From the NCBI RefSeq assembly GCF_003046625.1, contig NZ_QAAD01000005.1, forward strand, positions 62,001-126,000: a stretch of 64,000 nt of DNA, given 5' to 3'. The notes beneath the pieces were generated by a model. That model was not told the origin of the DNA. It ran no database searches and worked only from the letters and a program-made list of their open reading frames with translations. Made by a program: the position numbers and the translations under genes. The stretch's first letter is position 1; each line of letters begins with the position of its first letter. This DNA is from Mangrovibacterium marinum. GTDB lineage: Bacteria > Bacteroidota > Bacteroidia > Bacteroidales > Prolixibacteraceae. Shown piece by piece: positions 18,596-26,262 of this stretch.

Positions 18596-19453
18596 TTATT
18601 TGAACCAGCTATCAACCAGTTCGCGATGTTCGTGATACCATTGTTTGGCAGCTTCCGCCTCCTGGCCCGGATTGCTTTCAACGGCTAACATGAGTGATCC
18701 CAACAGATCGTCGGTCATCTTAAAGTTTTTGAAGAAAGTGGCCAGTTCCGGATTCTTTGCAGCCCAACCTTTGGTGGCAATGGTTGAGATGGTTTCGGCT
18801 TCACCCATTGTTTTTTTCGGATCGCTCAGGATTTTCAGGTCGTAGCGGGCAAACATCGTGTGTGGTTTCCAGCCGGTAACAACCACCCATTCTTGTTTGT
18901 CGTAAGCCTTTTTCAGGGAAGCCAGCATACCAGCTTCGCTCGAAGCAACCAGCTCATAATCCAGTTCATAGTTTTTAATCACATCTTCGGTGATATTCAT
19001 GATTCCGGCGCCGGGATTGATACCGATAATTTTTCCTTCGAATTGGTCTTTTACGCTGTTCAACTCATCAATTGAATTGATTGTTACGTATTGGGGAACA
19101 ACGAGTCCCAGAAGTCCTTCCGAGTAGATTGTACCGATATGCTCCACCTGGTCGCCAAATTTCTCGATATATGGTTTGTGGGTAATGGGTTCCCACACTT
19201 CCAGAAACAGGTCGGCATTGCCTTTTGCTACAGCTGCAAACACGGGAGCTACATCGGCGTTAACCAGCTTTACTTCGTAGCCTTTTTCTTCCAACACAGC
19301 TTTTGCCAGGTTGGTATTGGCAATACATTCAATCCAGTTCACCATGGCGATGGTTACCTGCTTTTTATCGTCGGTGCTTTTTTTGCCGCCCGAGCAGGCA
19401 TGGAACAAAAGGGTGGCCGCAATAAGGGCAGCGAATAATGATTGTTTTTTCAT
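18596..19453 (-). CDS. proX: Glycine betaine/proline-type ABC transporter substrate-binding lipoprotein
   Basis: A 285-residue OpuAC-type binding protein that captures compatible solutes. The signal peptide ends in the lipobox FHAC (C20), so it is a lipoprotein in the periplasm. Family signs are VNWIECIANTNLAKAVLEEKGY, ADLFLEVWEP, INPGAGIMN and VVTGWKPHTMFARYDLKIL, which carry tryptophans of the quaternary-ammonium cage. It is the last gene of a four-gene operon and sits 2 bp after the permease gene. Choline or carnitine are possible alternative ligands. Confidence 0.93.
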   Translation of the reverse strand: MKKQSLFAALIAATLLFHACSGGKKSTDDKKQVTIAMVNWIECIANTNLAKAVLEEKGYEVKLVNADVAPVFAAVAKGNADLFLEVWEPITHKPYIEKFGDQVEHIGTIYSEGLLGLVVPQYVTINSIDELNSVKDQFEGKIIGINPGAGIMNITEDVIKNYELDYELVASSEAGMLASLKKAYDKQEWVVVTGWKPHTMFARYDLKILSDPKKTMGEAETISTIATKGWAAKNPELATFFKNFKMTDDLLGSLMLAVESNPGQEAEAAKQWYHEHRELVDSWFK

Positions 19454-19455
19454 GT

Positions 19456-20277
19456 TTATTTCTTTTTTGATGATTTTCCTAAATTTTGTGTAATCCGGTC
19501 GAGGATGATGGCTAACAGAACCACTGCCAAACCACTCTCGAATCCGAGTCCAATGCGAAGCTGGCTGATGCCTTGAAGGACAATTTCGCCCAGCCCTTTG
19601 GCTCCGATCATGCTGGCTATAACCACCATCGACAGTGCCATCATCATGGTTTGGTTAACACCTGCCAGGATGGTTGGCATGGCTAGCGGTAGCTGAACTT
19701 TCAGCAGCAGTTGGCGGGGAGTTGCTCCGAAGGCTTTTGTTGCTTCAACAATCTCTTCGGGAACCTGTTTGATTCCCAGCGAGGTTAAGCGAACTACCGG
19801 AGGCATCGCAAAAATGATGGTTGCAAATGCTCCGGGAACGGTTCCCAGTCCGAAGAATAAAACGGCCGGAATGAGGTAAACGAAAGCGGGCATGGTTTGC
19901 ATGAAGTCCAACACCGGACGAATGATTTTTTGTGCCGTCTCGTTTTTTGCACTCCATATTCCTAAAGGAATACCAAATAGCAGTGCAATAAAAGCGGAAG
20001 CCAACACCAGGGCAAAGGTCTGCATGGTTTCGTCCCAAAAACCTGCAAAATAGATAAACAGCAGTCCCGCCACGGTTAATATGGCGTTCGATTTACCGGC
20101 TTTCCACCAGGCCAAGGCAGCAAACAGGCCGATGGTCAGGTAGAACGGTAGCCAAAGCCAAAAGGATTCAATGACGGAGATCAGCGACGACATGCCTGTG
20201 TTAATGGCGTCGAAAAAGCCGGTAAAATTGGCCGTCATCCAGTTAATAGCATCTTCAATATATTGGCCTATGATCAT
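19456..20277 (-). CDS. proW: Glycine betaine/proline ABC transporter permease
   Basis: A 273-residue inner-membrane permease with about six membrane spans. The start MIIGQYIEDAINWMTANF is followed by the hydrophobic segments FWLWLPFYLTIGLFAALAWW and LTVAGLLFIYFAGFW. The EAA loop that contacts the ATPase is EATKAFGATPRQLLLKVQLPLAMPTILAG. Its start overlaps the end of the ATPase gene by 4 bp, which points to translational coupling. Confidence 0.94.
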   Translation of the reverse strand: MIIGQYIEDAINWMTANFTGFFDAINTGMSSLISVIESFWLWLPFYLTIGLFAALAWWKAGKSNAILTVAGLLFIYFAGFWDETMQTFALVLASAFIALLFGIPLGIWSAKNETAQKIIRPVLDFMQTMPAFVYLIPAVLFFGLGTVPGAFATIIFAMPPVVRLTSLGIKQVPEEIVEATKAFGATPRQLLLKVQLPLAMPTILAGVNQTMMMALSMVVIASMIGAKGLGEIVLQGISQLRIGLGFESGLAVVLLAIILDRITQNLGKSSKKK

Positions 20278-21500
20278 AACTCGATAGCTTTTTGGATTAT
20301 TTCATGAATTTCTGTCTTTGCCATGCCGGTACTTTCGGCAATAATCGAGGTGGGCGAGACAACCCCGAGCAGGTGGTTTTCTTCGTTCACCACAGGGATC
20401 GGCAAGTTGGTCTTGCTCAGCAGCGGTAGCATATTCTCGATGGTTGTGTCGGCTGTGATGCTCATCACATCTTCCCGGATGATGCCGTCAATTGTTTTGG
20501 CGCCTTCATTTTTCAAGCCGAGCACGTCTTCCAGTTTCACATAGCCCAGGAACGTCCGGTTGTTACGAACTACCGGCAGATGCTCGGTTCCGCTTTCGCG
20601 CATGATGCGCAAAACTCCGGCAGGGCCGTCCTTCTTCAGGCGCGCTACTTTGGGCTTGGCAAACATGATTGATCCGGCAGTGACAATTTTACTGCGATCA
20701 ACATTCTCGACGAAAGACTTGATGTAGTCGTTAGCCGGATTGGTGATGATCTCTTCCGATGTGCCGATTTGAACAATCTCGCCATCCTTCATAATGGCTA
20801 TTCGGTCGCCCAGTTTAATGGCTTCATCCAAGTCGTGGGTAATAAAGACAATGGTCTTCTTCATTTTCTCCTGCAGGATCAGCAGCTCATCCTGCATCTG
20901 CGAGCGGATAAGTGGGTCCAGGGCCGAGAAAGCTTCGTCCATCAACAGAACCTCGGGTTTGTTGGCCAGGCCTCGTGCCAGGCCAACACGCTGCTGCATA
21001 CCTCCCGAAAGTTCGCTCACCTTTTGTTGTTCGTAGCCTTTTAGTCCGACCAGTTCGATGGTCTCCATGGCTTGTGCTTCGCGTTCTGCCTTGGGCACAG
21101 CCTGCAGCTCTTGCCCAAAGGCAACATTACTGAGCACGGTGCGGTGGGGGAGCAGTCCAAAATGCTGAAAAACCATGGCTAGCTCTTTGCGGCGGATGTT
21201 AAGCAGCTCGCGCTCTTTCATGTTGGTAATCTCCTGGTTGTTGATAAAGATTTTTCCGGTTGTCGGATTAATCAGCCGGTTTAAACAACGCAGCAGGGTT
21301 GACTTTCCACTTCCGGAAAGGCCCATGATTACGAATATTTCGCCTTCGTTGATGCTCAGGTTTGCGTGTTGCACTGCAACGGTGCAGCCGGTGGCATCCA
21401 GGATTTCGGCCTTATTTTTGCCATTTTCGAGTAGCTTTAGAGCTTTACTTTTGGCTTTCCCGAAAACCAGCGACAGATTTTCAATTCTAATTTTTTCCAT
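20274..21500 (-). CDS. proV: Glycine betaine/proline ABC transporter ATPase with CBS domains
   Basis: A 408-residue ATPase energising the importer. Walker A is GLSGSGKST near residue 60, the signature is LSGGMQQRVGLARGL, Walker B is VLLMDEAFSALDP and the switch is VFITHDLDEA. The C-terminal third holds a tandem CBS pair (VLRIMRESGTEHLPVVRNN; ENMLPLLSKTNLPIPVVNEEN), the ionic-strength or nucleotide sensor of ProV/OpuAA proteins. It begins 3 bp after the outer-membrane protein gene. Confidence 0.95.
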   Translation of the reverse strand: MEKIRIENLSLVFGKAKSKALKLLENGKNKAEILDATGCTVAVQHANLSINEGEIFVIMGLSGSGKSTLLRCLNRLINPTTGKIFINNQEITNMKERELLNIRRKELAMVFQHFGLLPHRTVLSNVAFGQELQAVPKAEREAQAMETIELVGLKGYEQQKVSELSGGMQQRVGLARGLANKPEVLLMDEAFSALDPLIRSQMQDELLILQEKMKKTIVFITHDLDEAIKLGDRIAIMKDGEIVQIGTSEEIITNPANDYIKSFVENVDRSKIVTAGSIMFAKPKVARLKKDGPAGVLRIMRESGTEHLPVVRNNRTFLGYVKLEDVLGLKNEGAKTIDGIIREDVMSITADTTIENMLPLLSKTNLPIPVVNEENHLLGVVSPTSIIAESTGMAKTEIHEIIQKAIEL

Positions 21501-21503
21501 AGA

Positions 21504-22679
21504 TTAGAAATAGTATCCAATATTAATGTTGAATCGTTTTTGCCAGTCGGCATCGGCATCGCCAACACCCATTCCTTCGCCGAAGTTGGCTGTTAGCCAA
21601 GGTTGGTTTTTGCCCATGGCATAATCGATGTAAGTATAGACCGGTCCTGCAGAAATCAGGATGCCCGGAATTAAATGATGCACATCGGCATAGTCGTCGT
21701 TGGTTTTATCCATATAGGTGTAGTCAACGTATGCCTGAATGTTTTTAACAGGTCCCAAATCAACGTCAAAGCTTTTGGCAATACCAACGGCATAAGCATT
21801 GGCTTTGGCCGCCACATCGTAAGGTGTTCCGTAGGCGCCCATTTGCACAATGTCCAGTAGGCGGCCATCGTCGGATTTGGCTTTGTAATTATAGTTGATG
21901 AATGATCCTTTGAAATTCCATCCTTTTCCCCAGTCGGCAACCAAATGCAAGGCAAAGGCAGTGCTGGTTTCCGATTCGTCCAAAACACTGTTGTAAATCC
22001 CGCCGACCTGTGCCGAGGCGCCAAATTCGAGTTTCTCCGTAAAGTGGTAAGCAGCTCTCAGGTTAAATTGATTCAGCTCGCGAATATGTGCATCAACCTG
22101 ATCGTTGTCAATACCACCAAATCCCGGGGTAATGTCGTACGAGTAGCGTCCCGGTCCGGCATTGCCATAGGTTACCTCGCCGCCGGCCGTGGGGCCTTCG
22201 GGCTCTGCCTGGCGGAAGTAAGCAAAGCTCAAATCCAGCTTGTCGATTCCCTTGTAGTCAAACTTAATCCCCGTGTCGTAGTCGTCCTCGAGTCCAAAGT
22301 AGTATTGTCCCTGAAACCACCAGGAGTGCGAGGCATATTTGGTGATTCCGAATGGAACCTGTACAACTCCCAGTTTCATATACAGATCGTCGGTTAGTCC
22401 GTAGCCCAACCATCCGTGGTGGATAAAATGTGTGCCGAAAGTGGGGTAGAAACGATACTCGAAGCTAAAATCAATCCCTCCTTGAGAGCCGTCAACATTT
22501 AGCCTCCAGGTGTCCCAGGTAAACTCGGGTTGCGTTTTGCCGTCGACCCAGCTTTTGGCGAAAATATTAAAGCGCACAGCACCACCAACCTTAAAGTTGT
22601 TTTCCTGTTGTGCCTGCCCTTGGAATGTAATAAACAAAAATAGTGTAAATACCGCTGCTTGACGCAACGCCCTTTTCAT
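21504..22679 (-). CDS. Outer-membrane beta-barrel (porin-like) protein of the betaine operon
   Basis: A 391-residue exported protein with a signal peptide ending in GQAQQ and a body of alternating strands such as FKVGGAVRFNIFAKSW, GIDFSFEYRFYPTFG, LYMKLGVVQVPFGI, GKGWNFKGSFINYNYKA and NIQAYVDYTYMDKTN, finishing with an aromatic FNINIGYYF typical of an outer-membrane barrel. It looks like a phosphate-selective-porin-type 16- to 18-strand barrel, though I cannot name a family. It is the first gene of the operon, 3 bp before proV, so it may form the outer-membrane entry for the solute. The frame opens at 22781; ATG 22679 gives the proper signal peptide. Confidence 0.82.
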   Translation of the reverse strand: MKRALRQAAVFTLFLFITFQGQAQQENNFKVGGAVRFNIFAKSWVDGKTQPEFTWDTWRLNVDGSQGGIDFSFEYRFYPTFGTHFIHHGWLGYGLTDDLYMKLGVVQVPFGITKYASHSWWFQGQYYFGLEDDYDTGIKFDYKGIDKLDLSFAYFRQAEPEGPTAGGEVTYGNAGPGRYSYDITPGFGGIDNDQVDAHIRELNQFNLRAAYHFTEKLEFGASAQVGGIYNSVLDESETSTAFALHLVADWGKGWNFKGSFINYNYKAKSDDGRLLDIVQMGAYGTPYDVAAKANAYAVGIAKSFDVDLGPVKNIQAYVDYTYMDKTNDDYADVHHLIPGILISAGPVYTYIDYAMGKNQPWLTANFGEGMGVGDADADWQKRFNINIGYYF

Positions 22680-23220
22680 TCTTCTTAAAACCATAGAAAT
22701 AATTTGATGATTAATGTGTGTTGATATAACACATGAAAGATTCTGTGCGACAAAATTAGAGCATTTCAATTGGTTTGACAAATGTACAACCGGGATTTAA
22801 AAGAAAGGTAACATAGTTGTGTTTTTTTAAGTTTCAGATAAACAGCGCATTGCAGTGAGGTATGGTGTGTTCTGTCATACCTGGTAACAAATTGCTGACT
22901 ATTTAGGTTCTGTGAGATAAAGTTTCAAAATGTATTTTAGCTGGATATTTCAATAGTTTGTGTAGAAACCAATTTTGTGTAATGCTGAAGGATGCGGCAT
23001 CGGGCAGTTAGCGACTGAATGACTTGTTTTTATTTTGGGTGAGAGTCGGCCAATGCGCGGACAACAGGCCGCCGGATGATCAAGAGGATTTGATGATGTT
23101 TTGGATGACAAGCCGACAACTTGTGACGACCCGGGCAACCGGATAAACAGACACCCAAAATCCTCAACTTTCTTTCCGGTTGATTCTCCTGTAATTCGGG
23201 GGGGGCTCCGGGCTGCGATC
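22680..23220. other. Intergenic region between marR-type gene and betaine operon
   Basis: 540 bp holding the operon promoter at 22751-22782. The rest shows no gene or strong repeat. A minus-strand frame at 22950-23138 has no coding character. Confidence 0.5.
22751..22782 (-). promoter_or_regulatory. Promoter of the betaine transport operon
   Basis: On the minus strand TTTG (22779-22782) and TAATTTTG (22751-22758) are separated by 20 bp, matching the Bacteroidota -33/-7 consensus. The predicted transcript has a leader of about 65 bases before the ATG at 22679. Confidence 0.7.
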
Positions 23221-23700
23221 TTATTCGTGTTTTATTTCCTCTTCGGCAGTCAGTAAGGGTGATGCGTTAACATCCTGAATGTTCAGCATGCGGGTTAGCA
23301 GGTCGAGCGATTCGTTAATGCGGGAGAGGTCGTCGACGGTTAGCTTCGACAGTTTAAGGGCCAGGCGCTGCTGCAACAGGTCGGGCGTTTTTTTCAGCAG
23401 TTCATCGCCCTGTGAGGTCAGGGTGATGTATGTAATCCGTTTATCGCCGGTTTTGGGCAGACGGGCCAGCAGACTTTTCGATTCCAGGCGCGAGATGATG
23501 CCGGTTACGGTGCTGGAATTAAGCTTTAAGTGATCACGGATGTCTTTTTGTGAAGCCTGGTAGTTGGGCGATTGCTTTAGGAATTCGAGACATAACACTT
23601 GCGGGATACTGACACCAAAATCACTTTGTACTTTCTTGGACTCGAGGTTTATGGAGCGTACAATTTGACGAATTTTGATGATAATCTCAGTATAGTTCAT
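23221..23700 (-). CDS. MarR family transcriptional regulator
   Basis: A 159-residue winged-helix regulator. The recognition region is ASQKDIRDHLKLNSSTVTGIISRLESKSLLARL (about 53-85), and the wing is KTGDKRITYITLTSQGDELL. N- and C-terminal helices for dimerisation are present. It is transcribed toward the betaine operon, whose promoter lies about 440 bp downstream, so it could control that operon, but no operator is evident. A TAnnTTTG-type box lies just upstream at 23715-23722. Confidence 0.92.
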   Translation of the reverse strand: MNYTEIIIKIRQIVRSINLESKKVQSDFGVSIPQVLCLEFLKQSPNYQASQKDIRDHLKLNSSTVTGIISRLESKSLLARLPKTGDKRITYITLTSQGDELLKKTPDLLQQRLALKLSKLTVDDLSRINESLDLLTRMLNIQDVNASPLLTAEEEIKHE

Positions 23701-23714
23701 GGCATTGTTTTTTG

Positions 23715-23722
23715 CAAAAATA
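23715..23722 (-). promoter_or_regulatory. Candidate -7 box for the MarR-type gene
   Basis: CAAAAATA on the plus strand reads TATTTTTG on the minus strand, 14 bp before the start codon. No matching -33 box is at 18-20 bp; CGAAA at 23745 is the nearest. Confidence 0.45.
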
Positions 23723-23864
23723 GTGATTTCACGTTTATTTATGCCGAAAAATAGCCATACAGCAATAATTGCCGCCCGAGGGAATCCTATTTTGTCAGGT
23801 CGGATTTTGCCGAACGATAGACTGTGGTCAATTTGACGACCATCAATAACGAACTAACAGACAG

Positions 23865-24251
23865 CTATACCGCGTGGATTACCCGTTCGAGACGGGCTTT
23901 AATCTCTTGTGCGATCGGTGCCAGTTCATCATTTTGAATGGCTAGCATCGAGGCAAGCGGATCAACAGCGGCCACTTCAACCTGTTGGTCGGTCACTTGC
24001 CGTACAATCACGTTGCAGGGCAGCATCAGGCCAATGTGGGGTTCTGCCTGCAAGGCTTTGTAGGCATTGGGCGGGTTGCAGGCGCCCAGAATCCGGTAGC
24101 GGTTAAAATCGACGCCCAGCTTTGCTTTGAGTTTCTCGTCGATGTTAATTTCGCTAAGCACACCAAAACCTTCTTTTTCTAACTCTTTGCTCACTTTGCT
24201 TACAGCTTCGGTAAATGTGTAACTGGTCATTTTTGCGATGTAGTACTTCAT
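23865..24251 (-). CDS. DUF302 domain protein
   Basis: A 128-residue cytosolic protein of the DUF302 family. It shows the family pattern: the amphipathic start YTFTEAVSKVSKELEKEGFGVLSEI, then ILGACNPPNAYKALQAEPHIGLMLPCNVIVRQ with two conserved cysteines, and VAAVDPLASM near the C-terminus. The biochemical role of DUF302 is not established; it often sits near redox genes. It is downstream of the FMN reductase and pterin dehydratase genes on the same strand, 60 bp from the latter. Confidence 0.92.
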   Translation of the reverse strand: MKYYIAKMTSYTFTEAVSKVSKELEKEGFGVLSEINIDEKLKAKLGVDFNRYRILGACNPPNAYKALQAEPHIGLMLPCNVIVRQVTDQQVEVAAVDPLASMLAIQNDELAPIAQEIKARLERVIHAV

Positions 24252-24311
24252 TGGAAACGCTTTTTCTGTTGGATAAATAGGACGATGAACTGTCGTGTTT
24301 TTCTGAATTGC

Positions 24312-24650
24312 TTAGCCGGCGAGAGCATCGGTTTTAGCCGCCATAATAAAATCATTGCGGTGCAGTCCTTTTATTTTATGAGTCCACCAGGTGACGGTTA
24401 CTTCGCCCCATTCGGTGGTAATGCGCGGATGATGATTTTCGTAGTCGGCAGCTATTCCCACGCGATGCGAAAAGTTTAGCGCATCCATAAAGTTGCAGAA
24501 GGCGAACGAGCGTTGCAGTTTCTGAATCCCGTCTTCTTCAATCACACTCCAGCCCGGTATTTGTGTTCGCAGCGAGTTCATTTCATCGGCGGTTACCCGG
24601 GGAGCTCCCAGACGGCAGGCTTCACATTTTTGATCTTTCAATCCTTCCAT
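24312..24650 (-). CDS. phhB: Pterin-4a-carbinolamine dehydratase
   Basis: A 112-residue enzyme that dehydrates 4a-hydroxytetrahydrobiopterin so that the cofactor of aromatic amino-acid hydroxylases can be recycled. The active-site motif ENHHPRI is at residues 71-77, followed by VTVTWWTHKIKGLHRNDF with the third histidine (H91). The N-terminal CEACRLGAPRV contains a CxxC pair seen in some bacterial members. It starts 6 bp after the FMN reductase gene, so the two are probably one transcript. Confidence 0.93.
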   Translation of the reverse strand: MEGLKDQKCEACRLGAPRVTADEMNSLRTQIPGWSVIEEDGIQKLQRSFAFCNFMDALNFSHRVGIAADYENHHPRITTEWGEVTVTWWTHKIKGLHRNDFIMAAKTDALAG

Positions 24651-24656
24651 GGCCCA

Positions 24657-25241
24657 TTAATTTAGATCTTCGTTTCGCACCAGGTCTTCCAAATTGATAT
24701 TCGGACATATAAAGGTGTCGATGTAGTCAATCAGGTTCAGAAATAAAGAGCGGATTCGTTTATCGACCTTCTTGTCAATACAGTGTCCTTCGTCATCGAA
24801 AGCTTCGTGTACATGGGCAACCGATACGGGGCCCGGCAGCACAATGCCCCCAACATGCGAGCAGACGCTTCTCAGGCTTTCGAGCGATTTCACCGCACCA
24901 ATGTCTCCGGCAGCAACGCCAAGCAGGGCAATAGGTTTGCCGGCCAGGGCCGATGGAAATCCCAAATTTTCGATGATGAGTTTGGTCACACTGCTGAAGG
25001 AACCATGATACTCGGGGGTGGCAAAGATGATTCCTGTCGCTGTTTTCACAATGGCATTTAGCCGCACTGCATCAACCGAATGCTCGCCCAGACCGGGAAA
25101 GGGCAACTTAAAATCTTTCGGATCGATTAGCTGGTACGAGACGGTGTGATTTTTATTAATCTCATTAATCAGCACTTCTACAGCCATTGATGTGTAGTTG
25201 TTGGGCCTTACACTTCCCTTGATGATGACAATGTTTTTCAT
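24657..25241 (-). CDS. NAD(P)H-dependent FMN reductase
   Basis: A 194-residue flavodoxin-fold reductase. The phosphate-binding loop is GSVRPNNYTSMAVE near the N-terminus, the flavin-ring loop is ATPEYHGSFSSVTKLIIENLG, and LLGVAAGDIGAVKSLESLRSV follows as in NADPH-dependent FMN or azo/quinone reductases. It probably supplies reduced flavin or reduces quinones; the substrate is unknown. It is first in a short minus-strand cluster with pterin dehydratase and DUF302 genes. Confidence 0.92.
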   Translation of the reverse strand: MKNIVIIKGSVRPNNYTSMAVEVLINEINKNHTVSYQLIDPKDFKLPFPGLGEHSVDAVRLNAIVKTATGIIFATPEYHGSFSSVTKLIIENLGFPSALAGKPIALLGVAAGDIGAVKSLESLRSVCSHVGGIVLPGPVSVAHVHEAFDDEGHCIDKKVDKRIRSLFLNLIDYIDTFICPNINLEDLVRNEDLN

Positions 25242-25409
25242 AGTATTTGGGTGAAAAATTGAACACTTTTTAGCGGGTTATTTGTTGAAAAATTCGCTTA
25301 AAACACCTTGCCCGACCAAAGCGAAAAAGTTCCCGGGGAATTTGAACCGGCTGGTCGTGGCTTCGCTGTTTTATACGGGTTAGTGTTGTTTACGTTTGTG
25401 TTGAGGAAT

Positions 25410-25435
25410 AAAAAAGGAAACCCATATCGATTTCC
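25410..25435 (-). terminator. Probable terminator after the carbonic anhydrase gene
   Basis: On the minus strand GGAAA pairs with TTTCC across a 10-base loop and is followed by TTTTTAT. The stem is short, so moderate support only. Confidence 0.5.
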
Positions 25436-25463
25436 CTGATTTTGCGCCGCAACGGTTTGTTGT

Positions 25464-26102
25464 CTAAAAATCGAGTTGAAATGCTTTTTCCAATTGTTCG
25501 TTACTGCAGATATTAACCTCCAGATCTTTTACAATGCCGTTGCCCACGCCGTACACCCAGCCGTGAACAATCAGATCTTGTTTGTTATTCCAGGCTGCTT
25601 GTACAATCGAGGTACGCGCCAGGGCCAGAACTTGTTCCTTAACGTTCAACTCAACAAATGCATCAAAGCGGGCTTGCTCATCTTCAATAGCATCGAGCTC
25701 CACCCGGTGAAAACGGTACACATCTTTAATGTGGCGAATCCAGTTGTCGATCAACCCATACGAGGTATTGCCCATAGCAGCCTGAATGCCGCCGCAACCG
25801 TAATGGCCGCAAACAATGATGTGTTGAATTTTCAAAACATTCACAGCATAGTCGAGCACACTCAGCATATTCATGTCCGAATGCACAACCATATTGGCAA
25901 TGTTGCGGTGTACGAATACCTCGCCTGGTTCGGCACCAACAATCTGGTTGGCCGGAACCCGGCTATCGGCACAGCCAATCCATAAAAGCGGTGGCTTTTG
26001 GCCTTGAGCGAGCCTTTCAAAATAACCCGGATCTTCCTGCAACTTTTTAGTGACCCATTTTTTATTGTTCTCCAGAAATTGTTTGTATAAGCGATGTGGC
26101 AT
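25464..26102 (-). CDS. can: Beta-class carbonic anhydrase
   Basis: A 212-residue cytosolic zinc enzyme interconverting CO2 and bicarbonate. Zinc ligands and catalytic residues are all visible: C44, D46 and R48 in WIGCADSRVP, and H100 and C103 in VCGHYGCGG. VFVHRNIANMV, NMLSVLDYAVNVL and IVHGWVYGVGNG also match the family. The gene is monocistronic with its own terminator and sits back to back with hrpB. Confidence 0.96.
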   Translation of the reverse strand: MPHRLYKQFLENNKKWVTKKLQEDPGYFERLAQGQKPPLLWIGCADSRVPANQIVGAEPGEVFVHRNIANMVVHSDMNMLSVLDYAVNVLKIQHIIVCGHYGCGGIQAAMGNTSYGLIDNWIRHIKDVYRFHRVELDAIEDEQARFDAFVELNVKEQVLALARTSIVQAAWNNKQDLIVHGWVYGVGNGIVKDLEVNICSNEQLEKAFQLDF

Positions 26103-26213
26103 TGTATTTTTTTATAATTCGTTTGTTTCAACACTTTAAAAGTTGAATTGGTTTAAGCGTTTGGCAATTTTCTGATGTGCTTTAAAGATGAGAAAAACTC
26201 CGGATATTAGGTC

Positions 26214-26243
26214 TTTCGTTGAAAAACAGTTTTTCTATTTTTG
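26214..26243 (+). promoter_or_regulatory. Promoter of the hrpB operon
   Basis: TTTC (26214-26217, one mismatch to TTTG) and TATTTTTG (26236-26243) are 18 bp apart. Because this lies inside the longest open frame (from 26188), it argues that translation starts downstream at ATG 26263. Confidence 0.6.
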
Positions 26244-26262
26244 CAGTCTGCTTTCGCACTGG

